From Melioribacter roseus (GTDB lineage Bacteria; Bacteroidota; Ignavibacteria; Ignavibacteriales; Melioribacteraceae): 64,000 nt of DNA. Of this stretch, positions 8,168 to 17,236 are shown piece by piece (positions within the stretch are counted from its first letter, which is position 1; every line of letters starts with the position of its first letter). Where the stretch lies: the NCBI GenBank assembly GCA_020722085.1, contig DYLN01000003.1, positions 1 through 64,000 of the forward strand. Reading direction: 5' to 3'. A model generated the notes under the pieces. It ran no database searches, was not told the origin of the DNA, and saw only the letters and a list, made by a program, of their open reading frames with translations. Made by a program: the position numbers and the translations under genes.

Positions 8168-9925
8168 ATGCCCGCAAAAACAAGTATTGAAACCGATATA
8201 ATGAAAATTGAACTGCACGGTTATTACGAAAATGTAGCAAGCAGAATCGATTTATTAAAGTCGGAAGATATTATTAAAAGAATTTTAACGAATGATTACA
8301 CGATTTGGAGCAATAAACCGGAAGAAATTTCTGACAGACTAGGCTGGCTCGATTCGCCCGAAAAAAGTATGTCCGAAGTCCATTCACTAAATAACTTTGC
8401 AACAGAAATAATAAACAATGGTTTTACCCACGCTTTATTAATGGGAATGGGCGGCTCGAGTCTTGCACCGGAAGTATTCAGCAAATCGTTTGGAACAAAG
8501 AAAGGATATCTTCAATTATTTGTTTTGGACTCAACTCATCCTGAAGCAGTTCTTAGATTTGAAAAAGAATTAGATCCGGGGAAAACACTTTACATTGTGT
8601 CGACTAAATCCGGCGGAACAATTGAAACTATTTCTTTTATGAAATACTTTTTTACAGCCGCTGCCAAAAAATTGGGAACCTCGGCGGCTGCAAAACATTT
8701 TATTGCTATCACCGACCCCGGCAGCGGTCTGGAAGAAACTGCAAAGCAGTTAAATTTCAGAAAAATATTCTTGAACGATCCCAACATCGGCGGCAGATAT
8801 TCGGCACTTTCGCTGTTTGGGATCGTACCTGCAGTGTTAACCGGTGTTGATCTCCGAAAACTTTTAAATACCGCCTTGAACGGAGTGAACAATTTTTCCG
8901 ATGATAAAAATGTATACCTTAATAATGCTGCAGTGTTGGGCTCTGCTGTTGGAGAACTGGCTTTGCATGGAAGGGATAAACTGACATTTATTCTTTCGAA
9001 AGAAGTAGAGTCATTCGGATCGTGGATTGAACAGTTGATTGCCGAAAGCATGGGGAAATCCGGCAAAGGAATTTTACCTGTTGAATGTGAAACCGTTCTT
9101 GCTCCTTCCGATTACGCGAACGATAGAGTGTTTGTTCAGATAAAATTGTCCGAAAGGACTTCTTCGGAGAAGAAAGACAATTCAAAAGAAAGAGGACTGA
9201 AACTGCTTGAAGAAAATGGGAACCCTGTAATAAAAATTGAATTGAATAATATTTATGACTTGGGTGAACAATTTTTTATGTGGGAAGCGGCAACGGCAAT
9301 AATGGGATGGGTAATCGGTGTTCATCCTTTTAATCAGCCGAATGTAGAAGCTGCAAAAGTTTCTGCCCGTCAAATGATGAAACAATACGAAGAAAACGGC
9401 GAGCTCCCGCAGCTAAAACTTTCCACGAAAGAAAAAGGCATAGAGGTTTTTGCTGACAAAGAATATCCTTCCTTAAAGCATGCAGTGAATGATTTTTTCA
9501 AAAAATTTAACGAAGGGGGAAATGCCGGTTCGCCGAGAAGTTATATTGCAATTCATGCATATTTGAATCAAACAGAAGAATTGAATACAGCACTGCAAAA
9601 TCTTAGGACAAAGCTTCAGAAGAAATTCAAATCCGCCGTGACTGTAGGTTACGGTCCGCGCTTTCTACATTCTACCGGTCAATTGCACAAAGGGGACGCC
9701 GGGAAAGGTTTATTTATTCAATTTACGGATTCGATTAACCGTGACGCTGCTGTACCCGAAAAAACCGGTTACGATAAAACTTCATTTACATTTGGAATTT
9801 TGATTTCGGCTCAGTCGCTTGGAGACAGGCAGGCTTTGTTAGATAATGAAAGAAACGTTCTTAAAATTAATTTTAATGGAGATATTATCGCTGGCTTGAA
9901 TAAATTAACTTCTTCAATTGGTTGA
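8168..9925 (+). CDS. pgi: Glucose-6-phosphate isomerase, of the type found in transaldolase-isomerase fusions
   Basis: This enzyme interconverts glucose-6-phosphate and fructose-6-phosphate. The 585-residue protein carries the SIS-fold signatures MGMGGSSLAPEVF, STKSGGTIET and NIGGRYSALSLFG. The extended C-terminal portion (RFLHSTGQLHKG and FIQFTD segments) resembles the isomerase half of bifunctional Tal-Pgi proteins rather than classic Pgi. No transaldolase domain is fused here and none is adjacent. The ATG at 8168 follows an AAAGGGAAA stretch that can act as a ribosome site; a second Met lies at residue 12. The gene is third in the zwf-pgl-pgi unit. Confidence 0.88.
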   Translation: MPAKTSIETDIMKIELHGYYENVASRIDLLKSEDIIKRILTNDYTIWSNKPEEISDRLGWLDSPEKSMSEVHSLNNFATEIINNGFTHALLMGMGGSSLAPEVFSKSFGTKKGYLQLFVLDSTHPEAVLRFEKELDPGKTLYIVSTKSGGTIETISFMKYFFTAAAKKLGTSAAAKHFIAITDPGSGLEETAKQLNFRKIFLNDPNIGGRYSALSLFGIVPAVLTGVDLRKLLNTALNGVNNFSDDKNVYLNNAAVLGSAVGELALHGRDKLTFILSKEVESFGSWIEQLIAESMGKSGKGILPVECETVLAPSDYANDRVFVQIKLSERTSSEKKDNSKERGLKLLEENGNPVIKIELNNIYDLGEQFFMWEAATAIMGWVIGVHPFNQPNVEAAKVSARQMMKQYEENGELPQLKLSTKEKGIEVFADKEYPSLKHAVNDFFKKFNEGGNAGSPRSYIAIHAYLNQTEELNTALQNLRTKLQKKFKSAVTVGYGPRFLHSTGQLHKGDAGKGLFIQFTDSINRDAAVPEKTGYDKTSFTFGILISAQSLGDRQALLDNERNVLKINFNGDIIAGLNKLTSSIG

Positions 9926-9936
9926 TAAAACAAATA

Positions 9937-11499
9937 ATGGCATCGCTAAAATTTAAGATAGCTAAACCAGACTCGGAAATATTGACTGCTTTTGTTTTAG
10001 CTTTAATCACTCTTCTTACCAGGTTAATTTACACCGAACATTATTTTGTAGATGCTGATACCGTTGGCTTTGCTCTCGGCTCAGTTTCATATTCACTTGA
10101 ATTTACACGCCCTCATCTTCCGGGATATTTTTTGCACGTAGAAATTATTGCCTTTCTTAGAAAGATTTTCGGTAATGTGCATACTGTTATGCTGCTGCTC
10201 TCCGTTTTCTATTCTTCGTTAGGAGCGTTCTTTACTTATTTATTGTTAAGAAAATGGCTGAATAAAATTACGTCCGTTATAATTTCTTTTCTTGTTATTA
10301 CCAATCCTATGGTCTGGTATTACGGTTCGGTAACGGATTCATATACTTTTGACTGGTTCTTTTCCGTGTTTATAGTCTATTTAATGCTCGATAAAAAGTA
10401 TGTTTTATTTATTCCGCTGCTTATTGCATTAGGTGCAGGAATAAGACAGTCAACAGGATTCTTTTTAGCTGTGATATTTTATTTGTTTTTTTTCTGGGAG
10501 AAACTTTATAAAAATTTTAAATTTTCCCGTTTATTGATTTCTCATATTATTGCTGCAGCAGCTGGATTAACATGGTTAATCCCTATGGTAAATTCGGCAG
10601 ACGGCATTGAAAATTATTTAAAACTCTATTCTGCCAACAGTCCCTTGCCACGGATTTCAATATTTCAAAATTTCTATCAGATGTCGTCTTATCTTGTTTT
10701 TGTAATTGTTCCCTATGCAGCCGCAGCAGTAGAAATATTATTTCAGTGGAAAAGTTTAAAGAGAATCCATTTACAGATCGACTATAAAATGCTCAAATTA
10801 ATTTTGATTTGGTTAATTCCGCCGCTTCTGTTTTTTATTTTCATTGTGTACTCAAAGGGGTATTTCCTATTAATAATTGTACCGTTTTACATTATCTTAG
10901 GGATATTCCTTAAAGATGGATTAATATCACCTGCGCCGTTAATCATTTCTGTTTTTATTAACGTGCTGATATTTTTTTACTTCCCATACAACACGCCTTC
11001 AATTGAAAGCATGTTAAATCCTATGATAAGAACAATTAAAAATTACGAAGTATGGTATGAGCGTACCACCTCTTCATATTTAATGGCAAAATCAAGAATT
11101 GAATATAATGATGTATCGATGGAAGAAATTTCTTTTCTTATTAACCAATATAGCGGTTCGAAAGGAAGAGGAGATATATCTTACTTTTTTCTGGATCCGA
11201 CTTCATCATACTTTGCACGAGGATTGCAGTATGAATTTCCTAAATTAAAATTAATTACTATGAACCAGCTAAGTATGGGTAAATATGTTTTGTATGAAAA
11301 TCTTGACATAACCGAAAAGAGAGGATTACAGGATGTGTTAAAAAATTGTGTTATAATTTCCAGAAGCGATTTTTATTCTGAATATCTATTCAAATATTCC
11401 GGCAGCTCTTTTTCTTCATCGAAGTATGAATTAATGATTCCAGATGAGAAGTTTATTAAAAAAATTTTTGATCAATATAATTTTCTTTTTCTTCGTTGA
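9937..11499 (+). CDS. GT-C type membrane glycosyltransferase-like protein
   Basis: This 520-residue polytopic protein has about ten hydrophobic segments (for example near residues 15-30, 80-110, 120-140, 155-175, 185-205, 220-235 and 265-285). A DADTVGFALG sequence follows the first membrane helix, the place where GT-C glycosyltransferases (GT39/PMT-like) carry an acidic catalytic motif in the first extracytoplasmic loop. The C-terminal 170 residues are a soluble domain of unknown fold. Such enzymes move a sugar from a polyprenyl-phosphate donor to a lipid or protein outside the cytoplasmic membrane. The acceptor is unknown. The ATG at 9937 lies 11 bases after the pgi stop, so it may be co-transcribed with the sugar-phosphate genes. 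Confidence 0.6.
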   Translation: MASLKFKIAKPDSEILTAFVLALITLLTRLIYTEHYFVDADTVGFALGSVSYSLEFTRPHLPGYFLHVEIIAFLRKIFGNVHTVMLLLSVFYSSLGAFFTYLLLRKWLNKITSVIISFLVITNPMVWYYGSVTDSYTFDWFFSVFIVYLMLDKKYVLFIPLLIALGAGIRQSTGFFLAVIFYLFFFWEKLYKNFKFSRLLISHIIAAAAGLTWLIPMVNSADGIENYLKLYSANSPLPRISIFQNFYQMSSYLVFVIVPYAAAAVEILFQWKSLKRIHLQIDYKMLKLILIWLIPPLLFFIFIVYSKGYFLLIIVPFYIILGIFLKDGLISPAPLIISVFINVLIFFYFPYNTPSIESMLNPMIRTIKNYEVWYERTTSSYLMAKSRIEYNDVSMEEISFLINQYSGSKGRGDISYFFLDPTSSYFARGLQYEFPKLKLITMNQLSMGKYVLYENLDITEKRGLQDVLKNCVIISRSDFYSEYLFKYSGSSFSSSKYELMIPDEKFIKKIFDQYNFLFLR

Positions 11500-11536
11500 A
11501 ACGTGCAGTATAAATTTTTTGGTTTAAAAAGAAGGG

Positions 11537-11575
11537 GCGGTTATAAAACTTTCACCTCCGAAGCTTTATAACCGC
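11537..11575. ncRNA. Strong hairpin with anti-Shine-Dalgarno loop (possible small RNA or leader structure)
   Basis: GCGGTTATAAA (11537-11547) pairs perfectly with TTTATAACCGC (11565-11575). Inside, after one mismatch, CTT pairs with AAG, leaving a 9-base loop TCACCTCCG (11552-11560). The loop repeats TCACCTCC, the anti-Shine-Dalgarno word at the 3' end of most bacterial 16S rRNAs. No T-tract follows, so it is not a typical intrinsic terminator. It lies between the GT-C gene and tRNA-Glu. It may be a small RNA, a processing site or a 3'-end structure; the structure is seen, the function is inference. Confidence 0.4.
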
Positions 11576-11722
11576 ATAAGATTGGTGAGTCTTGGCGCTA
11601 TATTTTCTGCTTTTGATATTCTTTTTGACGGATCAAATTTTGTTTTGTTCCCTTACAAATGTGAACTTTAATTTGAAAATGTAGTTGGATTAAGATTAAT
11701 TTTGTGTTGAAATAATAATCAC

Positions 11723-11796
11723 GGCGCATTCGTCTAGCGGTTTAGGACGCCGCCCTCTCAAGGCGGAGATCACGGGTTCGAATCCCGTATGCGCTA
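11723..11796 (+). tRNA. tRNA-Glu (anticodon CTC)
   Basis: A full cloverleaf is visible. The acceptor stem GGCGCAT pairs with ATGCGCT (first pair G-U). The anticodon stem CCGCC/GGCGG encloses the loop CTCTCAA, giving anticodon CTC at 11757-11759, which reads GAG. The T-arm is ACGGG-TTCGAAT-CCCGT and the discriminator base is A at 11796. The CCA end is not encoded, since CTAA follows. The sequence is a very close match to standard bacterial glutamate tRNAs. Confidence 0.95.
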
Positions 11797-11818
11797 CTAA
11801 TGAGTTTATAAAGTCGAG

Positions 11819-12478
11819 ATGAATAAACAATCCGAAAAAACGAGAGCAAAAAAAATTTTTGATCTGCTTGATAGAGAATACCCTGATGTGAAACCGGCTC
11901 TGGAATATACTAATGCTTTCGAACTGCTGATAGCTACTATTTTATCCGCACAATGCACCGATGCAAGAGTGAATATTGTTACTAAAGATCTTTTTAAAAA
12001 GTATAAAAAGCCTGCCGATTATTTAAAGGTATCGGATGAAGAATTAGAAAAGGATATTTTCTCAACCGGTTTTTACAGACAGAAAGCAAAATCAATAAAA
12101 AATTGCTGTGAGGAATTGGTTGCAAAATATAACGGTAAAGTCCCCGCTGATTTTGAAGCACTTACAAATCTGCCCGGCGTCGGAAGAAAAACTGCTTCTG
12201 TTGTTGCCGGTAATGCTTTCGGCATTCCATCAATTGCCGTTGATACTCATGTAAAAAGGCTTTCAAATTTACTTGGATTTTTAAAATCGTCCGATCCTAT
12301 TAAAATTGAATTTAGACTCAAAGAACTTTTACCGGAATCCCGCTGGATAAATACAGCGCACTGGCTCGCATCTCACGGCAGGAAAGTTTGCATTGCAAGA
12401 AGACCAAAATGTTATGAATGTGTAATTGGTCAATTGTGCCCATCGTTTAACCCGTCTTCTCAAAAGAAAGGAAACTGA
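11819..12478 (+). CDS. nth: Endonuclease III (DNA glycosylase/AP lyase)
   Basis: This base-excision repair enzyme removes oxidised pyrimidines and cuts the abasic site. It is 219 residues long. The helix-hairpin-helix LPGVGRKTA holds the catalytic Lys124, and Asp142 (VDTHVKRL) is the second catalytic residue, with the canonical 18-residue spacing. The C-terminal 4Fe-4S loop has Cys191, Cys198, Cys201 and Cys207 in the C-x6-C-x2-C-x5-C pattern. The gene starts 22 bases after tRNA-Glu, and the next gene starts one base after its stop. Confidence 0.96.
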   Translation: MNKQSEKTRAKKIFDLLDREYPDVKPALEYTNAFELLIATILSAQCTDARVNIVTKDLFKKYKKPADYLKVSDEELEKDIFSTGFYRQKAKSIKNCCEELVAKYNGKVPADFEALTNLPGVGRKTASVVAGNAFGIPSIAVDTHVKRLSNLLGFLKSSDPIKIEFRLKELLPESRWINTAHWLASHGRKVCIARRPKCYECVIGQLCPSFNPSSQKKGN

Positions 12479-12479
12479 T

Positions 12480-13049
12480 ATGGAACAAAATCCGGAAAGA
12501 AATAGAGATTACTGCTTGAGTATTTTAAGAGAATATACAAAGAGCGATAGCCTGTTGAAACATGCATTTGCTGTTGAAGCCTGCGTTAAAGCTTATGCGG
12601 AAAAATTTAATGAAGATGCGGAATACTGGGGCAATGTTGCCCTACTGCACGATTTTGACTATGAAATGTATCCAACAGCGGAGGAGCATCCATATAAAGG
12701 AAATGAAATTTTAAAAAAGAAAGGGTTCTCTGAGGATTTCAGAAACAGTATAATGTCGCATGCCGATTATACGGGTATATTAAGAGAAACTAAACTGCAG
12801 AAAGTTCTTTTCGCCTGCGACGAACTCGCCGGATTTATTACTGCGGTGACTTATGTTCGTCCCAGCCGATCTATAGATGAAGTTGAGGTAAGATCAGTAA
12901 AGAAAAAAATGAAGGATAAAGCTTTTGCGCGTGCCGTCAGCAGGGAAGATATTCAAAAGGGAGCGGAAGAATTAGGAATTCCGCTGGATGACCATATTAA
13001 TTTTTGCATCGATGCGATGAAAAAGAATAAAGGATTACTTGGTTTGTGA
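12480..13049 (+). CDS. HD-domain metal-dependent phosphohydrolase
   Basis: This 189-residue protein belongs to the HD superfamily. His (LLKHAFAVE) near residue 29 and the HD pair in LLHDFDYEMYP near residues 56-60 are the expected metal ligands, followed by a later His in SHADYTG. It resembles the short HD hydrolases often annotated as phosphohydrolases, whose natural substrate is unknown. The ATG at 12480 lies one base after the nth stop, so the two are probably translated together. A longer frame reaching back into nth has no better start. Confidence 0.75.
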   Translation: MEQNPERNRDYCLSILREYTKSDSLLKHAFAVEACVKAYAEKFNEDAEYWGNVALLHDFDYEMYPTAEEHPYKGNEILKKKGFSEDFRNSIMSHADYTGILRETKLQKVLFACDELAGFITAVTYVRPSRSIDEVEVRSVKKKMKDKAFARAVSREDIQKGAEELGIPLDDHINFCIDAMKKNKGLLGL

Positions 13050-13103
13050 GTGAAAGAAAAATATGCCCCAAACTTCGAGTATGATTAAAATCAATAAAAT
13101 CGC

Positions 13104-13133
13104 TTGACTTTAGTACCTTTACTTCTCTAAATT
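13104..13133 (+). promoter_or_regulatory. Candidate promoter for the porU cluster
   Basis: TTGACT at 13104-13109 and TAAATT at 13128-13133 are separated by 18 bases. They lie in the 189-base gap before porU, about 105 bases from its ATG. The -35 is close to consensus and the -10 is weak. This is the only sizeable non-coding gap before the run from porU to der, so a promoter here is expected. Confidence 0.35.
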
Positions 13134-13238
13134 AACATATACAATTGGAGAAATTTTATAGAGTATTTGGCTACATTAGAAAATTAAATTATTATTTGCG
13201 GCAGCAAATTAAATTTCTTAAATAATTTGTATATCTAA

Positions 13239-16200
13239 ATGAAAGCCAAACCTTCTATAATGTTTCTCTTTTTTATTTTAAATCTTGCTTTAGATGCGCA
13301 GGATTTAAAAATTCTTTCATCAACACCGCAGTCGTTGACAATCTTATATACCCCTCAGATTTTAGATACTGCTGTAGTTACAATTTCAGGACAAACCTTT
13401 TACAATTTTAATCTTGCCAATGGTGCATTAAATCCAAGAATAGATGTTGGCAGTCCGCTGCTTCCATTTAGAGAAATAAATGTGGGTGTTCCTAACGAGA
13501 TGGGAAACACAATCAGTGTTAATTCTTCTGAATTTACTACGATGCAGGGCAGGGTAATGCCTGCTTTAGTTGACAGAGGTACGCTTAATCTGTCATTGAC
13601 CGAAGAATACTTGAGGACAAGATATGGTGAACTTGTTGGTTTTGGAGATTATGGACTTGTGCGCGAACTGCCCGTTCAATCAATAAAAATTTTCCCGATT
13701 CAATTTGATGCTGGGGCTAATCAAATTAAAATTTATTCAAGGGTTATTTTTACAATTAATTTTGGCAGCATACCTTCACAGGTTTCTCAAATAAAAGATA
13801 ATAATCTTTCTGGCATAGTGTTAAACTGGAACGTTGCAAAAAATTGGGGTGTAACACCCAAAAAATTACAGAAAGCTTCAGATGATCCTTTTTTCAATCA
13901 AAACAATTGGTACAGATTCGAAGTACCAGCCGAAGGAATTTATAGAATTGACAGAACAATGCTCCAATCAATGGGGATTGATCCAAATACTGTCGACCCG
14001 CGAACGATAAAGATTTATAACAATGGCGGTTATCAACTGCCGGAAAATCCTGCGGCACCAAGACCTGAAGAATTAAACGAAATAGCTGTTTATGTTTCTG
14101 GTGAAGACGACAGCAAATTCGACCAAGACGATTACATCTTATTTTATGGACGCCCGACAGAATTTTGGGAATACAATAAATCATCCAGACAGATTAACCG
14201 AATAAAAAATCCATTCTCTAAGAAAAATTACTACTGGATAACAGCCGGGGGCAGCAACGGTAAAAGAATGGTCCCCGAACCCTCGTTAAATGCATCGAAT
14301 TTTTATTCGCAGCAGACAACACTTGCGTTTGGACAAAATGAGAAAGACAGCGTCAATATCGGTGGTACAGGCAGAGAGTATTTTGGAGATGAGCTTGACT
14401 ACAACACTAAGTCCAGAACATACTTAGTCACTTTAAACAGCATTGTACCGGGAATGCCAATTACTTATCAATTTAGAATAGCAAATGTTGGACCTGTTCC
14501 GATAAATTTTTTCTTGAGTGAATCCAATAACCAAATTTATTCAAGGACTTCTTTAGCCGGCAGTTCAACGTCTGCTTATAGTTTAGGAACCGCTCTTTCT
14601 GGAATCGCAGTTTATAGAGGAAATTTAACAGACGAAAGAAGTGCATTAAAATTTGCAATTGAGACAAACGCTGCAAACGCCCGCGTTGCCATAGATTATT
14701 ATGAAATTAAATACACAAAATATTTGCAGGCTGTAGGAGATGAACTTTTGTTTTTTTCGAAAGATACAACCGCCAATATTCAAATGAATCTTTCTAATTT
14801 TTCCAACAGCAGTATATTTGTGTTTGATATTACGGATTATGCGAACGTAAAACAAATAACCAATGCCGACATAACCGGCGGACAGTGTAATTTTCAAATA
14901 GCCGGACAAGCAGGAAGAGTAAGAAAATTTTTGGCAGTTTGCAGTTCTGCTTTCAAAACCCCCGAAAACATTGCTAATGTTCAAATTACTAACCTAAAAG
15001 CTGATTTGACAGGCACTGAATTTATAATTATCACGGACAAAGTTTTTAAAGATCAAGCGGAAAGACTAAGAGATTATAAGGCAAATCAATCACTGTCGAA
15101 ATTATCGACTTCACTTTTTTATATTGATGATATCTATAATCAATTTTCCGGCGGTTCTTTGGACCCTTCGGCAATCAGAGATTTTTTGAAATTTGCTTAC
15201 GATAATTGGCAGACAAAACCTTTCTATGTACTTCTGTTTGGGGACGGTACTTATGATTATTATAATGTAACCAAGAGATCGAACAATTTTATCCCAGCCT
15301 ATGAAACCGAGGAATCTTTATATGAGATAAGCTCTTATCCGACAGATGATTTTTATGCCAGAATATCAGGCAATGATATAAAACCTGACCTCGCATTAGG
15401 AAGATTGTGTATTCAAAATACGGATGATGCAAAAAACGTAGTTGACAAAATTATTACTTACGAAACTCAATCTGATAAAGGCTTGTGGAGAAACACTGTA
15501 ACATTAGTAGCTGACGATGGACCTGCCGGAACTGGAAATGATGATGGCAGCCTTCACACTGCTCAATCTGAGATTTTATCGCGGAATAAAGTTCCTAAAT
15601 TTTTTGACCAAAATAAAATTTATCTTGCAATGTATCCTACAGTTTATACCGGTTTGGGAAGAAGGAAACCGGCAGTAAATCAGGCAATTATTGATGCAGT
15701 AAATAATGGTACGTTGCTGTTAAATTTTATTGGTCATGGTAGCCCCAATGTATGGACGCATGAATCTGTGTTTGAAAAAGCTACTACAATACCACAGCTA
15801 AAAAACAACAACTATTTCTTTGTAACTGCAGCCACCTGCGATTTCGGAAGATACGACGACCCTTTCGATCAAAGTTCAGCAGAGATTTTAGTTAATAAAG
15901 GCAATTCCGGTGCTATCGGTGCTTTTACAGCAGCAAGACTAGTCTACTCCAATTTGAATGAAGCCATTAATGATTCTTTTTATACTAATTTGTTTAAATA
16001 TCAAGATGGGTTTGGTTTGCCGGTCAGAATTGGCATGGCGTACTTTTTAACAAAGCAGTTTAGGACTTTTGAGAACGATGAAAAATACAACTTGTTTTGC
16101 GATCCGACTTTAAGGTTAGACCAGCCGAGAATACCTGCCAGCATTGATTCTGTTAATCACATGGTTCTCAACAATGATGTTCAAATAAATGCCTTGGGCG

Positions 16201-17189
16201 AAGTTAATATTAAAGGCGCGGTACGAAACGAAGATAATTCAATAAATAATAATTTTAATGGCAATGCAATTATTAGTGTGTATGATTCAGACCGGCAGGT
16301 TTATATAAAAGAAATGAATTATACGGTTACGATGCAAGGTGGGTTAATTTACAGAGGACGTGTTAATATAAATGACGGCACGTTTCAAACCGGATTTGTT
16401 GTGCCAAAAGATATTTCTTATGAAAATAAAAACGGAAAAATTATTACCTACATTTATAATGATAATAATGATGGTGTAGGATCAACCAATAAAATAATTG
16501 TTGGCGGAACAAATCAAAATATACCTAACGACGGCAACGGTCCGGATATAGAAATTTATTTTGACAATTTTTCAAATTCCGTATCTTACATGGTCAATCC
16601 GGATTTTACATTGCTTGTAAAGCTTTCAGACCAGACAGGACTAAATACAACCGGAACTGGAATCGGTCATAAACTCGAAGGAATACTTAACGACGATGAG
16701 AACAATCCGATAGACTTTTCTAATTTTTTTGTGGGGGACCTTAACTCAAACGGCAAGTCTGGTGTTATCCAGTATAAATTTACGGGTTTTGAACCGGGCG
16801 ACTACAATATAAGAATTAAAGCCTGGGACGTGTTTAATAATTTATCCATGAAGGAAGCAAATTTTACTGTGGTGCATGGAAATGATCTTGTTGTAAAGGA
16901 TGTGGTAAATTACCCGAACCCCTTTGCAACCAACACAACTTTTACGTTTCAGCATAATCTAACAAAACCGATAAATGTAAGAATTAAGATTTACACAATT
17001 GCAGGAAGAATGATTAAACAAATTGAAGAAGATTACGTAACCGATAAGTTTGTAAAAATTGATTGGGACGGCAGAGATGCCGATGGGAATTCAATAGCAA
17101 ATGGAACATACCTTTATAAATTGGTTGTTGACTCTTCGGATGGTGAGTACCACCAAAATGTACTTGGAAAATTGGCTGTAATTAGATAA
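13239..17189 (+). CDS. porU: Type IX secretion system sortase PorU (peptidase family C25)
   Basis: PorU is the cell-surface gingipain-like cysteine peptidase that removes the C-terminal sorting domain of T9SS cargo and attaches the protein to the surface. The product has 1316 residues. A signal peptide (about 1-20) precedes a beta-rich N-terminal region. The C25 catalytic dyad is His833 (LNFIGHGSP) and Cys867 (TAATCDFG). A T9SS type-A sorting domain (about 1220-1316) opens with YPNPF and ends in LGKLAVIR, as expected because PorU itself keeps such a domain. porV lies 47 bases downstream. The porU-porV pairing and the intact dyad distinguish it from a plain gingipain. It is somewhat longer than the Porphyromonas protein. 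Confidence 0.9.
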   Translation: MKAKPSIMFLFFILNLALDAQDLKILSSTPQSLTILYTPQILDTAVVTISGQTFYNFNLANGALNPRIDVGSPLLPFREINVGVPNEMGNTISVNSSEFTTMQGRVMPALVDRGTLNLSLTEEYLRTRYGELVGFGDYGLVRELPVQSIKIFPIQFDAGANQIKIYSRVIFTINFGSIPSQVSQIKDNNLSGIVLNWNVAKNWGVTPKKLQKASDDPFFNQNNWYRFEVPAEGIYRIDRTMLQSMGIDPNTVDPRTIKIYNNGGYQLPENPAAPRPEELNEIAVYVSGEDDSKFDQDDYILFYGRPTEFWEYNKSSRQINRIKNPFSKKNYYWITAGGSNGKRMVPEPSLNASNFYSQQTTLAFGQNEKDSVNIGGTGREYFGDELDYNTKSRTYLVTLNSIVPGMPITYQFRIANVGPVPINFFLSESNNQIYSRTSLAGSSTSAYSLGTALSGIAVYRGNLTDERSALKFAIETNAANARVAIDYYEIKYTKYLQAVGDELLFFSKDTTANIQMNLSNFSNSSIFVFDITDYANVKQITNADITGGQCNFQIAGQAGRVRKFLAVCSSAFKTPENIANVQITNLKADLTGTEFIIITDKVFKDQAERLRDYKANQSLSKLSTSLFYIDDIYNQFSGGSLDPSAIRDFLKFAYDNWQTKPFYVLLFGDGTYDYYNVTKRSNNFIPAYETEESLYEISSYPTDDFYARISGNDIKPDLALGRLCIQNTDDAKNVVDKIITYETQSDKGLWRNTVTLVADDGPAGTGNDDGSLHTAQSEILSRNKVPKFFDQNKIYLAMYPTVYTGLGRRKPAVNQAIIDAVNNGTLLLNFIGHGSPNVWTHESVFEKATTIPQLKNNNYFFVTAATCDFGRYDDPFDQSSAEILVNKGNSGAIGAFTAARLVYSNLNEAINDSFYTNLFKYQDGFGLPVRIGMAYFLTKQFRTFENDEKYNLFCDPTLRLDQPRIPASIDSVNHMVLNNDVQINALGEVNIKGAVRNEDNSINNNFNGNAIISVYDSDRQVYIKEMNYTVTMQGGLIYRGRVNINDGTFQTGFVVPKDISYENKNGKIITYIYNDNNDGVGSTNKIIVGGTNQNIPNDGNGPDIEIYFDNFSNSVSYMVNPDFTLLVKLSDQTGLNTTGTGIGHKLEGILNDDENNPIDFSNFFVGDLNSNGKSGVIQYKFTGFEPGDYNIRIKAWDVFNNLSMKEANFTVVHGNDLVVKDVVNYPNPFATNTTFTFQHNLTKPINVRIKIYTIAGRMIKQIEEDYVTDKFVKIDWDGRDADGNSIANGTYLYKLVVDSSDGEYHQNVLGKLAVIR

Positions 17190-17236
17190 AATTATTAAAC
17201 ACTAAATAAGATAATACTCTCAGGAGGTAAAAATAA

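Noticed and set aside
11819-12478. Adenine glycosylase MutY instead of endonuclease III
   Set aside because: The protein is too short, lacks the C-terminal MutT-like domain, and has Lys124 at the bifunctional lyase position.
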